The notes under the pieces: model-generated
Seen by the model: only the letters and a program-made list of their open reading frames with translations
What the model was told of the DNA's origin: nothing
The model's database searches: none
Source: Synechococcus sp. BO 8801
GTDB lineage: Bacteria; Cyanobacteriota; Cyanobacteriia; PCC-6307; Cyanobiaceae
Assembly: GCF_002252675.1 (NCBI RefSeq)
Contig: NZ_NQKY01000016.1
Location: 16,312-69,658, forward strand
Reading direction: 5' to 3'
Length of the DNA: 53,347 bases
Position numbers and translations under genes: made by a program
Shown here: positions 1 to 7,752 of the stretch, piece after piece
How positions within the stretch are numbered: position 1 is the first letter of the stretch
Layout: every line of letters starts with the position of its first letter

Positions 1-252
1 GAGGGCGTCGATCCAGGCGTCGAGCAGCAGCCGCTGGCGGATGGCCCCGTAGGCGATCTCGGTGGCCAGGGCGCGGTCGGCGGGCGAAAGGCCACCGCCG
101 GCGCGGGCCAGGGAGGCCAGCTCCCGCTCCAGGGCGGCATCGGCGTAGGCCCCTGCCGCGACGGCCTGCAGCACCTGCCAGGCCAGCTGCCGGGAGGCCA
201 GGCCGGGGACGACGTCGCTGGCGTGAATCGGCGGACTCCCGGGACGGATCAG
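1..252 (-). CDS. rsmB: 16S rRNA m5C967 methyltransferase RsmB, N-terminal part (runs off the window)
   Basis: Reading right to left, the frame gives LASRQLAWQVLQAVAAGAYA followed by DRALATEIAYGAIRQR. This is the NusB-like RNA-binding N-terminal domain of RsmB/Sun, which methylates C967 of 16S rRNA. The catalytic domain lies beyond the left edge. The frame stays open upstream of the conserved part without an obvious ATG, GTG or TTG. An ATT at 228 or a CTG at 252, the latter overlapping the stop of the neighbouring alkyltransferase-like gene just after AAAGGA, are the nearest candidates, so the start is unresolved. Family assignment rests on the N-terminal motif alone. Confidence 0.7.
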   Translation of the reverse strand, partial: MIRPGSPPIHASDVVPGLASRQLAWQVLQAVAAGAYADAALERELASLARAGGGLSPADRALATEIAYGAIRQRLLLDAWIDAL

Positions 253-668
253 TCCTTTGTACAGGACCGCTGGGCTGGGCCTGGGGGCTCAGGGGTCCAG
301 GCGTCGCCGGCCTCCGGCAGGAGCGCGGCCGGCGGATGCCAGCGGTGCCGGGCCAGGGGCAGGCGCCCGTCGGGGGCCACGGCGATCCCCTCGGCCAGCA
401 GCAGCTCCCGCTGCATCCAGTCGCTGCCCTCCCGGCCGGGACTCATGGCGATGCGCCCCTGGGCATTCACCACCCGGTGCCAGGGCACCTCGGAGGGCAG
501 GGGCAGGCGCCGCAGGGCCCAGCCCACCTGGCGGGCGCAGCCCCAGGCCCCGATCAGCTCGGCGACCTGGCCGTAGGTGGCCAGCTGGCCAGGGGGGATG
601 TGGGCCACCATCGCATAGACGCGACGGTCGAAGGGGCGTCCGGAGTCGGCGGCAACCGGGCTGGCCAT
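249..668 (-). CDS. Alkyltransferase-like protein (ATL, MGMT fold without the catalytic cysteine)
   Basis: A 139-residue protein with the winged-helix domain of O6-alkylguanine-DNA alkyltransferases: PPGQLATYGQVAELIG, then ARQVGWALRRLP, then PWHRVVNAQGRIA. The usual PCHRV motif reads PWHRV, so the alkyl-accepting Cys is Trp. This is the hallmark of ATL proteins such as E. coli YbaZ, which bind alkylated guanine and channel it into nucleotide excision repair rather than repairing it directly. Its length is close to YbaZ (129 aa). The gene lies directly upstream of rsmB on the same strand and its stop touches the rsmB reading frame, suggesting co-transcription. Confidence 0.85.
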   Translation of the reverse strand: MASPVAADSGRPFDRRVYAMVAHIPPGQLATYGQVAELIGAWGCARQVGWALRRLPLPSEVPWHRVVNAQGRIAMSPGREGSDWMQRELLLAEGIAVAPDGRLPLARHRWHPPAALLPEAGDAWTPEPPGPAQRSCTKD

Positions 669-727
669 GGCGGACGCGGCGCGGGGGACAGGGAGGGCAA
701 CGCCGATGATGGCGTTTTGCCACGCCG

Positions 728-1417
728 ATGCCGCTGCTGCCCCGCCGCTTCGAGCGCCTGCGCGCGGTGCTCGATCGCCGCATGGGGGATCTGACGCTGC
801 TGCTGGAGCAGGTGGACAAGCCCCACAACCTCTCGGCGATCCTGCGCAGCTGCGATGCGGTGGGGGTGCTCGAAGCCCATTCCGTCAGCCTTCCGGGGCG
901 CACGCCCACCTTCAACAGCACGGCCCTGGGCAGCCAGAAGTGGGTGGCGCTGCACCGGCACCGGAGCAGCAGCGACGCCATCGCCCAGCTCAAGGCCGGC
1001 GGCTTCCGGCTCTACGGCACCCATCTGGGGGCGCAGGCGGTCGACTACCGCGACTGTGACTTCACCGGCCCCACGGCCTTCGTGCTGGGGGCGGAGAAGT
1101 GGGGCCTGAGCGAGGAGACGGCCGCGGCGATCGACCAGGCGATCGTGATTCCGATGGTGGGCATGGTGCAGTCGCTCAACGTGTCGGTGGCGACCGCGAT
1201 CCTGCTGTTCGAGGCGCTGCGGCAGCGGCAGGCGAAGGGCGGCCTGCCGACCCGGGGCGAAGGGCTGGCGCCGGAGCAGTACTCCCGGCTGCTGTTCGAG
1301 TGGGCCTATCCGCAGGTGGCGGACTGGTGCCGCCGCGAGGGGCGCCCCTATCCGGCCCTCAGCCCGGAAGGCGCCATCCTCGAGGAGCTTCCCCGGACCG
1401 TGCGGCTTCGCTGTTGA
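728..1417 (+). CDS. trmH: tRNA (guanosine-18-2'-O)-methyltransferase TrmH
   Basis: A 229-residue SPOUT-class RNA 2'-O-methyltransferase. The three SPOUT motifs are visible: NLSAILRSCDAVGV with the catalytic Arg, FVLGAEKWGLSEE, and IPMVGMVQSLNVSVATAI, which form the trefoil-knot SAM site. The N-terminal LLEQVDKPHN segment and the total length match E. coli TrmH, which makes Gm18 in the D-loop of tRNAs. It is divergent from the ATL gene. Its last 59 bp overlap the convergent small membrane protein gene. Confidence 0.9.
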   Translation: MPLLPRRFERLRAVLDRRMGDLTLLLEQVDKPHNLSAILRSCDAVGVLEAHSVSLPGRTPTFNSTALGSQKWVALHRHRSSSDAIAQLKAGGFRLYGTHLGAQAVDYRDCDFTGPTAFVLGAEKWGLSEETAAAIDQAIVIPMVGMVQSLNVSVATAILLFEALRQRQAKGGLPTRGEGLAPEQYSRLLFEWAYPQVADWCRREGRPYPALSPEGAILEELPRTVRLRC

Positions 1418-1637
1418 GGGGGCCGCCGTCGAAGCGGGCGGCGCTCGGCAGCCAGAAGGTGAGACCCAGGGCCAGGATCTCGAGCAGCAGCTGGCGGCCG
1501 CCGAGCAGCACCACCAGCACGGCCACGAAGGCCAGGAACTTCTGGAAGACGCTCCAGACGTCATCGGGCGTGTTGCCCGCCTTCTGCCAGAGGGCCACGG
1601 CCAGGGCCAGCAGGGCCAGATCCAACCACCAGGGCAT
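1359..1637 (-). CDS. Small conserved membrane protein of unknown function
   Basis: A 92-residue protein starting MPWWLDLALLALAVALWQ, with two probable membrane helices at about residues 4-20 and 32-65. The C-terminal 25 residues are polar and overlap the 3' end of trmH on the opposite strand. I do not recognise a named family. The strongly hydrophobic, codon-typical frame and the defined start support a real gene. Nothing in the context indicates a function. Confidence 0.6.
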   Translation of the reverse strand: MPWWLDLALLALAVALWQKAGNTPDDVWSVFQKFLAFVAVLVVLLGGRQLLLEILALGLTFWLPSAARFDGGPLNSEAARSGEAPRGWRLPG

Positions 1638-1697
1638 CGCCGCAGCCGCCGTTCACTGGAACGCTACCCCAGGCATTTGGGGGCGGCCCGGAGACAT

Positions 1698-2558
1698 TCA
1701 GCCGCGCTCACCGGCCGGAACGCCGCTCAGCCAGTTCTCCAGGCCCTCGCCCAGGAAGGACAGGCCGAGCACCAGGACGAACATGGCCAGCCCCGGAAAC
1801 AGGGCTGTCCACCAGATGCCGGTGGGCAACGCCGTCAACGCCTGCTGCAGATCGCTGCCCCACTCCGGGATCGTCTCCGGCAGGCCGAGACCAAGAAAAC
1901 CCAGCCCCCCCAGCACCAGCACCGCATCGGCCGCATTGAGGGTGAGCAGCACCGGCACGGAGGTGATCACATTGCGGAACAGGTAGCGGCGCATGATCCA
2001 GGCGGGGCCGGCCCCCAGGGAGCGGGCCGCCTCGATGAACAGCTCCGCCTTCACCTGGGCCGACTGGTTGCGCACCACCCGGAAGTACTGGGGCACGTAG
2101 ACCACGCAGAGGGCGGCGGCGGCGTTGGGCAGGCCCCGGCCCAGCAGGAAGGCGAGCACAACAGAGAGGAGCAGCACCGGCAGGGTGTAGAGGGTGTCCA
2201 TCACCAGCACCAGCAGACGATCGACCCCGCCGCCGAGGTAGCCGCTCACCATGCCGAGGGGAACGCCGATGGCGAGGGCGAGCACCAGGGCGGTCAGCAC
2301 CACCTGCAGGGCGACGCTGCTGCCGGAGAGCGTGCGTACGCAGACGTCGCGGCCGAGGCGATCGGTGCCGCACCAATGGCCGAAGGAGGGCGGTGCGTAG
2401 ATGGGGTTCTCCAGGCCCGCGTTGGGATCGCTCAGCAGGCCCCCGTGCACCAGCAGCGGGGTGGCCAGGGCGATCAGCCCGTAGACGACCACGATCGCCA
2501 GGCCCCAGCGCGCCATCCGTTCCGCGAGGGTGGAGCCTGCGACCCGGGGGGCCTCCAT
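1698..2558 (-). CDS. ABC transporter permease, DppC/OppC type
   Basis: An integral membrane permease of about 286 residues in the binding-protein-dependent transport family (BPD_transp_1) with the N-terminal OppC-type segment. The cytoplasmic EAA loop, EAARSLGAGPAWIMRRYLFR, which contacts the ATPase, is clear. Helices lie near residues 15-35, 85-110, 120-145 and at the C-terminus. The closest family transports peptides or nickel. No partner permease, ATPase or solute-binding protein lies nearby, so it is an orphan here. The frame is open to 2621, but MEAPRVAGSTLAERMARW at 2558 looks like the natural start. Substrate is unknown. Confidence 0.8.
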   Translation of the reverse strand: MEAPRVAGSTLAERMARWGLAIVVVYGLIALATPLLVHGGLLSDPNAGLENPIYAPPSFGHWCGTDRLGRDVCVRTLSGSSVALQVVLTALVLALAIGVPLGMVSGYLGGGVDRLLVLVMDTLYTLPVLLLSVVLAFLLGRGLPNAAAALCVVYVPQYFRVVRNQSAQVKAELFIEAARSLGAGPAWIMRRYLFRNVITSVPVLLTLNAADAVLVLGGLGFLGLGLPETIPEWGSDLQQALTALPTGIWWTALFPGLAMFVLVLGLSFLGEGLENWLSGVPAGERG

Positions 2559-2884
2559 CTCGGCATCACCAGTGGACTTTGGTATCACGAGTTGACGGTC
2601 ATGGCCCGGAGTCGTGCGCATCTGCGCTCAAACGGGCGCAGATCAGGAACGCCGGAAGCTGTGGAGGATCGCCAGAAGAGTAACCTTGCCCATTGCCACT
2701 GTGGCGGCCGGCCGATCAGCGGAGTCACGGATAACTCCGGCAGCCGTGAAGTGCGGCGGAATTTATGCCTCTGACGGCGCCGACGTCAAGCCAGGCCATG
2801 GGGATCGACACCGGGCCGTACTCACCGGGCCTACAGGAAGGTGGCAGCGATGCAATGGGATTTCTACCGCGTTGCAAGAGTGCC

Positions 2885-2905
2885 TGCAGGTGAGCTTGCA
2901 GGTGA
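2885..2905 (+). promoter_or_regulatory. 9-bp direct repeats overlapping the -35 box of the response-regulator promoter
   Basis: TGCAGGTGA occurs twice, at 2885-2893 and 2897-2905, 12 bp start to start. The second copy overlaps the -35 hexamer. OmpR/PhoB-family regulators bind tandem direct repeats of about 11 bp near -35 elements, and the downstream gene encodes such a regulator, so this is a candidate autoregulatory site. Binding is inferred. Confidence 0.45.
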
Positions 2906-2924
2906 ATTCTCACGCTGGTATAAT
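2896..2924 (+). promoter_or_regulatory. Strong sigma70-type promoter upstream of the tandem response regulators
   Basis: TTGCAG (2896-2901), a 17-nt spacer, then a perfect TATAAT (2919-2924) preceded by TGG, an extended -10 element. Expected transcription start is near 2931, giving a 5' leader of about 70 nt to the ATG at 3001. The rest of the 2559-3000 stretch shows no convincing gene. Confidence 0.75.
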
Positions 2925-3000
2925 GTGCATCATATGCGTCACTCAACTCCAGAGTGCTGATTTCCATCGTGGCCGAGCGTCGTTCAGCCTTCCCGATCAG

Positions 3001-3696
3001 ATGACCAGCGCCCGCCTCCTGATCGTCGACGACGACCCTGAAATGCGCGGCTTCCTCACCTCCGAACTGGCGGTCGAGGGCTACGAGTGTGAAGAAGCCT
3101 CCTGCGGCCAGCAGGCCCTGGGCCGGATCCGCAGCCAGACCTGGGATCTGGTGCTCCTCGACTGGAACCTGCCCGATTTCAGCGGCGTCGAGGTGTGCCG
3201 GCGCATGCGCAAAGGGGGCATCTCCACTCCTGTGCTGATGCTCACCGCCCGGGATGAGGTGCAGCAAAGGGTGGAGGCGCTCGATTCCGGCGCCGACGAC
3301 TATCTGATCAAGCCGTTCTCGATCGAGGAACTGCTGGCCCGGGTGCGGGCCCGCCTGCGTCGCAGCGGCATCGATGAACAGGAAGGCGGCCTGCTGCGGA
3401 TGGCCGATCTGGAGGTGAATCCCGCCAGCCGGGAAGTGGCGCGGGGCGGAGAGTCGATTCACCTCACGGCCAAGGAGTTCGATCTGCTGATGCATCTGCT
3501 GCGGCACCCCAATCAGGTGCAGGAGCGGCGGGCGATCCTCGATGCGCTCTGGGGTGAGAACTGGCTGGGCGACGACAATCTCCTCGATGTCTACGTCCGC
3601 TACCTGCGCCGCAAGCTTGAGCCGGCCGGCCAGCCCACCCTGATCCAGACGGTGCGCGGCGTCGGCTTCATGCTGAAGGAAGGGCCGCCCCGCTGA
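3001..3696 (+). CDS. OmpR-family response regulator 1
   Basis: A 231-residue regulator. The receiver domain (about 4-118) has the acidic pair in LLIVDDDPEMRG, phospho-acceptor Asp54 in LVLLDWNLPDFSG, Thr in MLTARD and the conserved Lys in YLIKPFS. It is followed by a winged-helix DNA-binding domain (about 133-228) ending YVRYLRRKLEP and QTVRGVGFML. The track frame extends upstream, but ATG 3001 begins directly before the receiver fold and lies below a strong promoter. It is separated by 2 nt from a paralogous regulator and followed by a convergent histidine kinase. The three probably form one signalling unit. Target genes are unknown; the nearby major pilins are candidates by position only. 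Confidence 0.92.
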   Translation: MTSARLLIVDDDPEMRGFLTSELAVEGYECEEASCGQQALGRIRSQTWDLVLLDWNLPDFSGVEVCRRMRKGGISTPVLMLTARDEVQQRVEALDSGADDYLIKPFSIEELLARVRARLRRSGIDEQEGGLLRMADLEVNPASREVARGGESIHLTAKEFDLLMHLLRHPNQVQERRAILDALWGENWLGDDNLLDVYVRYLRRKLEPAGQPTLIQTVRGVGFMLKEGPPR

Positions 3697-3698
3697 GG

Positions 3699-4415
3699 AT
3701 GGCGGAGGCCACCTCCCAGTCGCGTCTGCTGATCGTCGAAGACGACCAGCGGATGCGCTCGTTCCTGGCCGGGGAACTCAACTGCGAGGGCTACGACGTC
3801 ACCGAAGCCGAAGACGGCCAAGGGGCACTGATGCACCTGAGGGATGCCAGCACCGATCTGGTGCTGCTCGACTGGACGCTGCCCGATTTCAGCGGCGTCG
3901 AGATCTGTCGGCGACTGCGCTCCAGCGGTGACATCACCCCCGTGCTGATGCTCACCTGCCACGACGACATCCGCGACCGCGTCGAAGCGCTCGATTCCGG
4001 GGCCGACGATTACATCCTCAAACCCTTCTCCATCGAGGAGCTGCTGGCCCGCATCCGCGCCCAGCTGCGGCGCACCGCCTACTGGCGCGGGGTGGCCGAA
4101 TCCGATCTGCTGCGTTGCGCCGACCTCACGGTGAACACCGCCACCCGGGAGGTGATCCGGGCGGGCCAGGCGATTTCCCTCTCCGTGCGCGAATACGACC
4201 TGCTCCTCTGCCTGCTGCGCGGCACCGGACGGGTGGTGGAGCGGGAGGAGATCCTGCGCGAGGTGTGGGGTGAAAACCACTTCGGCGACGAGAACCTGCT
4301 GGGCGTCTACATCCGTTACCTGCGCCGCAAGATCGAGCCGGAAGGGCTGCCCACCCTGATCCAGACGGTGCGCGGCGTGGGCTTCATGCTGCGTGAAGGG
4401 GAGCCGCGCCCTTGA
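3699..4415 (+). CDS. OmpR-family response regulator 2 (tandem paralogue)
   Basis: A 238-residue paralogue of the preceding gene with the same domain order: LLIVEDDQRMRS, Asp58 in LVLLDWTLPDFSG, Lys in YILKPFSIEELLARI, and a C-terminal winged helix ending YIRYLRRKIEP. The receiver alpha4 region reads MLTCHDD rather than MLTARD, placing Cys after the switch Thr. The recognition region differs modestly from paralogue 1, so their DNA targets may have diverged. The start follows the upstream stop by 2 nt, implying translational coupling. The last 32 bp overlap the convergent kinase gene. It probably arose by tandem duplication. Confidence 0.92.
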   Translation: MAEATSQSRLLIVEDDQRMRSFLAGELNCEGYDVTEAEDGQGALMHLRDASTDLVLLDWTLPDFSGVEICRRLRSSGDITPVLMLTCHDDIRDRVEALDSGADDYILKPFSIEELLARIRAQLRRTAYWRGVAESDLLRCADLTVNTATREVIRAGQAISLSVREYDLLLCLLRGTGRVVEREEILREVWGENHFGDENLLGVYIRYLRRKIEPEGLPTLIQTVRGVGFMLREGEPRP

Positions 4416-5838
4416 GGCGCAGCTGGAAATCGGCGCCCCCCTCCGGCAAATCCGCCACCGAGACGCTCCCCCCCATCGCCTCCATCAGCGCCTTGACCAC
4501 CGCCAGGCCCACCCCACTGCCGGGGATGGCAGCGGTGTTGCGCCCCCGGCCGAAACGCTCGAAGATCAGCGTCTTCTCGCGGTCGGGAACGCCCGGGCCG
4601 GCATCGATCACATGCACCACCACCCGATCAAGGCTGGCATCGAGCCGTAGCTGAATCGGGCCGCCACTGGGATCGTATTTCTGGGCGTTTTCGATCAGAT
4701 TCGCCAGGCACTGCTCGAAGCGGTCGGCATCCCCGAGCGCGAAGGTGCGTGAGCCCTGGGTGGCGCCGGGGCAGATCCGCAGGCGGCCGTGGCAGCGGGA
4801 ACGCAGCCGCTCCGCCACCCGCTCAATCGCCTGGGCCACATCGAACGGCTCGAAGGGCATCAAGGTGCGGTTGGCATCGATGCGGGTGAGGGCGAGCAGA
4901 TCCGTCACCAGCTTCCCCATCCGGCCCGCCTCCTCCTCGATCAGCCCCAGCTGGGCGGCATCCTCCTCCGAGAGCCCATGGGAGCGACGCCTGAGGCGGC
5001 CGGCGTAGTTGCGGATCAGGCTGATCGGGGTGCGCAGCTCGTGGCTGACGCCGTTGGCGAAACCCCTCTGGCGCTCCCAGGAGGCCGAGAGACGATCGAG
5101 CAGGTCATTAAAGGCCTCGGCGATGGGGGCCAGCTCCCGGGGCTGGGCCGCCACCGACACCCGCTGGCTGTCGAGGGTGTCGGAACTGATCGCCTGCATG
5201 CGCAGCCCCAGATCATGCAGGGGAGCCAGGCCCCGCACCAGCACCGGCCGCAGCAGCAGACCCGTGAATAAGGTGGCCAGGCCGGCGGCCACCATCAGAA
5301 CGGTGAGCAGCAGCCGCTGCTGGGCGATCTTCTGGGTGATGTCCTCGAGGAAGCGGAGGCGCACCGTGCTTGCCCCAAGGTAGATCTGCTCCGAGCTGGT
5401 GAGATAGGTGAGCTCCCCGAAGTGCAGCACGGCCACCTGGCCGGGGCGGTTCCCCTGGGCCGGCAGTCGCGTCAGCGGCACGCCGGTGGGGATGGAGAAC
5501 AGGCGGATCTGGTCGGCCGCCCCATAGGGGACCCCCTGGTCGGTCTCGACCCAGCCGAGGAAGTTGGGGCTGATCAGCCGGGCCAGGGCGTCACTGATCT
5601 CGTCGAGGGTGCGTGGCACGGGCCGCCGCGAGAGGAGCACCTGCCGCACACTCGCAGCGGTGGCACGGTGCTGGTCGCGTCGCTCATGCCTGGCCAGCAG
5701 GGCGGTGGCGCCGATCAGGAGGGCATAGCCCCCCAGAACGGCCAACAGACTGAGCCCCAGCAGACGCCGGCGCATCGAAAACGCTTTGGAAGGCCAGCGG
5801 AACAAACCCGGCAACCGAGAAAAGCCCATCAGTTTCAT
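4384..5838 (-). CDS. Membrane sensor histidine kinase
   Basis: About 484 residues from ATG 5838; ATG 5829 or 5775 are alternatives. Order: a first membrane helix (LLGLSLLAVLGGYALLIGA), a periplasmic sensor region of about 130 residues, a second helix (LLLTVLMVAAGLATLFTGLL), a HAMP-like linker, then HisKA with the phospho-acceptor His266 in GVSHELRTPISLIRNYAGRL. The ATPase domain has the N box (LANLIENAQKYD), G1 (DAGPGVPD) and G2 (GSGVGLAVVKALMEAMGG). It is convergent with the two response regulators and divergent from the major pilin gene. It is the obvious cognate kinase for one or both regulators. The signal sensed is unknown. Confidence 0.9.
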   Translation of the reverse strand: MKLMGFSRLPGLFRWPSKAFSMRRRLLGLSLLAVLGGYALLIGATALLARHERRDQHRATAASVRQVLLSRRPVPRTLDEISDALARLISPNFLGWVETDQGVPYGAADQIRLFSIPTGVPLTRLPAQGNRPGQVAVLHFGELTYLTSSEQIYLGASTVRLRFLEDITQKIAQQRLLLTVLMVAAGLATLFTGLLLRPVLVRGLAPLHDLGLRMQAISSDTLDSQRVSVAAQPRELAPIAEAFNDLLDRLSASWERQRGFANGVSHELRTPISLIRNYAGRLRRRSHGLSEEDAAQLGLIEEEAGRMGKLVTDLLALTRIDANRTLMPFEPFDVAQAIERVAERLRSRCHGRLRICPGATQGSRTFALGDADRFEQCLANLIENAQKYDPSGGPIQLRLDASLDRVVVHVIDAGPGVPDREKTLIFERFGRGRNTAAIPGSGVGLAVVKALMEAMGGSVSVADLPEGGADFQLRLKGAAPLHAA

Positions 5839-5922
5839 TAGAAGGACATTAGACCTCGGCGAGATCCGGCTCCAATTGGATCGTAGTGGACAATGAAAAG
5901 GCCGCCACTCCGCCACAGAAGA

Positions 5923-5964
5923 ACGGGGTAGAAGACCGGCAGAACCCCGTCCCTTAAAGGGTTC
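5923..5964 (+). promoter_or_regulatory. Overlapping inverted repeats in the leader of the first major pilin gene
   Basis: ACGGGGT (5923-5929) pairs with ACCCCGT (5944-5950). Overlapping it, GAACCC (5942-5947) pairs with GGGTTC (5959-5964), and CCCTT/AAGGG (5951-5961) forms a short palindrome. The first two hairpins share bases and cannot form together, so alternative leader folds are possible. The 239-bp kinase-pilin interval otherwise shows AGGAG at about 6058 as a possible but distant ribosome-binding site. Confidence 0.4.
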
Positions 5965-6077
5965 CAAAGCTTAGGGAATACAACAATGCCCCTCAGCCCA
6001 CTGCAAGGGGTGCCGCATGGACGGAAGTGCCTTCGGTGCATAAAGTGGGCTGTGCTAGGAGCTTCGCAGCTTTTCCA

Positions 6078-6497
6078 ATGAACATCTCCCCCAAGACCAA
6101 ACTGGCGCTGATGCGCAGCCTGCGCGAAAAGAAGTCGAAGGTGGCCCAAGGCTTCACCCTCATCGAGCTGATGATCGTGGTGGCTATCGTGGGCATCCTT
6201 TCCGCCGTGGCGCTTCCGAACTTCCTTGGTGCCCGTAACGCCGCTGCTGCAGGTGCTGCCATCGGCGAAATCGTTGGCATTGCCAAGGAATGCGCCACCT
6301 TCAAAGCATCTGGTGGAGTCGGAGTTGCTCCTACCACCGGTGGTGTCACCTGTAACACCACTGCTTCGCAGACTTACTCGGCCACTTGGGGCGGAACCGT
6401 CTCCGGCCTCAGGTGCCTCGCCGCGACTTCCGCTGGAGCATCCAAAGCCGTCATCACTGTGGCTACCGATGGTGGCCTCAGCTGTGCCCTGTCCTGA
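6078..6497 (+). CDS. Major type IV pilin, copy 1 (PilA-like)
   Basis: A 139-residue prepilin. A 25-residue basic leader ends Gly, followed by FTLIELMIVVAIVGILSAVA with Glu5: the PilD cleavage/N-methylation site and the alpha1 assembly helix. The globular part (about 115 aa) has four Cys, in AKECATF, VTCNTT, LRCLAA and LSCALS, and is rich in Ala, Gly, Thr and Ser. ATG 6078 begins MNISPKTKLAL, shared by copy 2, which supports this start over the longer frame. It is followed by a strong terminator, so it is probably monocistronic. The Ser/Thr-rich surface and a nearby GT41-like gene make it a candidate O-glycosylation substrate, by inference. Confidence 0.92.
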   Translation: MNISPKTKLALMRSLREKKSKVAQGFTLIELMIVVAIVGILSAVALPNFLGARNAAAAGAAIGEIVGIAKECATFKASGGVGVAPTTGGVTCNTTASQTYSATWGGTVSGLRCLAATSAGASKAVITVATDGGLSCALS

Positions 6498-6523
6498 TAC
6501 TCAGTTTTCGAGGCAAGGTCTTT

Positions 6524-6553
6524 AGCCCCTAACTGGGGCTTTTTTATTTTTTT
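6524..6553 (+). terminator. Rho-independent terminator after pilin copy 1
   Basis: AGCCCC (6524-6529), loop TAACT, GGGGCT (6535-6540), then a T-rich run to 6553. It lies 26 bp after the stop codon and separates the two pilin transcripts. Confidence 0.9.
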
Positions 6554-6672
6554 CCTGTCATCAGACTCGCCTTGGGGCTCCATATATCATTACGATAGTC
6601 TGCATCCGACTCAATTACCGTCTCGAGTCATTTACATATCCACTTAGAGTCAATAAGCCTAGGTCATTTCCA

Positions 6673-7092
6673 ATGAACATCTCCGCCAAGACCAAACTGG
6701 CCTTGATGAGCAGCCTGCGTGAGAGGAATTTGAAGGTGCCCCAAGGCTTCACTCTTATCGAGCTGATGATCGTAGTGGCTATCGTAGGCATTCTCTCCGC
6801 CGTGGCCCTGCCCAATTTCCTAGGTGCGCGTAATGCCGCTGCTGCAGGCGCTGCGATCGGTGAGATAATTGGCCTCGCTAAGGAATGCTCTGCCTTCAAG
6901 GGATCCGGTGGGGTTGGGATTGCACCTACTGGTGGTGGTTTCACCTGTAACGCCACTGCGTCGCAGACCTATTCAGGTACCTGGGGTGGAACCGTCTCAG
7001 GACTTCGATGCCTTGCCGCGACATCGGCTGGAGCTTCAAAAGCGGTCATCACTGTGGCGACCAATGGGAACCTCAGTTGCGCCCTGTCATAA
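6673..7092 (+). CDS. Major type IV pilin, copy 2 (PilA-like)
   Basis: A 139-residue prepilin nearly identical to copy 1: same length, leader (MNISAKTKLALMSSL), cleavage site G/FTLIELMIVV and four cysteines. Differences cluster in the leader and around the first Cys (KECSAFKGSGGVGIAPTGGG versus the copy-1 loop). Synonymous drift is visible across the gene, and the third-position GC is lower than in copy 1. It lies 175 bp after copy 1, beyond a terminator, so it presumably has its own promoter. The two may give shafts of different surface composition or allow dosage, as inference. Confidence 0.92.
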   Translation: MNISAKTKLALMSSLRERNLKVPQGFTLIELMIVVAIVGILSAVALPNFLGARNAAAAGAAIGEIIGLAKECSAFKGSGGVGIAPTGGGFTCNATASQTYSGTWGGTVSGLRCLAATSAGASKAVITVATNGNLSCALS

Positions 7093-7332
7093 ACAGCATC
7101 AATTCTCATTCCATAGACTTTAGCCTATTGAACGGAATTGGCAGCACGAGAGCGAGTGGGCGGACCCGATTTTCCTTCAGGCTCGAAAGGCAATGAATGA
7201 GGGCGGATCGCTTGCAGATCAGGCTTGCCATGGAGATGGCTACTCTGACGTTGCTGTGATCGAAGTCCGAATTTCGAGTGAAAGATCTCCAGTAGATTGA
7301 CCCTACCTCCGGAATCGAACTGAACAACTAGA

Positions 7333-7413
7333 CCCCTACAGCAGAAGCCGAGCGGAAGAAGCAAGGATCAAACAGCTGTAGGGGCAAATCTGGCGAAGCA
7401 ACTCCGCTCGGCT
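7333..7413. other. Interleaved perfect inverted repeats: predicted H-type RNA pseudoknot or DNA element
   Basis: CCCCTACAGC (7333-7342) is the exact reverse complement of GCTGTAGGGG (7375-7384). AGCCGAGCGGA (7346-7356) is the exact reverse complement of TCCGCTCGGCT (7403-7413). The order a-b-a'-b' is that of an H-type pseudoknot with stems of 10 and 11 bp, a 3-nt first loop and two 18-nt linkers. If the two stems cannot coexist they would be mutually exclusive hairpins. The orientation of the transcript is not determinable because both strands fold. No known RNA family is recognised. Confidence 0.6.
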
Positions 7414-7752
7414 AATTGTTGCTAGCACCGTTCAGCATCCAACATAGAGCCAGACTGTCTAGATTACTCCATTTGTCTGACATCTTTGCTCTCCACAGGC
7501 TCATGATGACGAAGAGAAAACAAATTCAACGACGACATTTTGGGCCCTCATGCGGCCTTAGCCTCCATTCCGTGACCTAGTCCTTCATCAACGCGTGACG
7601 CGGGAGCCTGCCCAGCGAGAGCAGCAACCAATCGGGGAAGCGCATGCACTTCAGGAAGTGGCGATGAAATCGTATCAGCAGTGCCTGAGCGTCTGCTCAT
7701 CCATCCGAGGGAGGAGAAAGCAGCTAAATCTCTGTCAGGAAGGTCTTTGCTA

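Noticed and set aside
7106-7364. Two overlapping minus-strand frames of 73 and 79 codons after pilin copy 2
   Set aside because: They overlap in different frames, show no domain or credible ribosome-binding site, and have composition typical of noncoding DNA.
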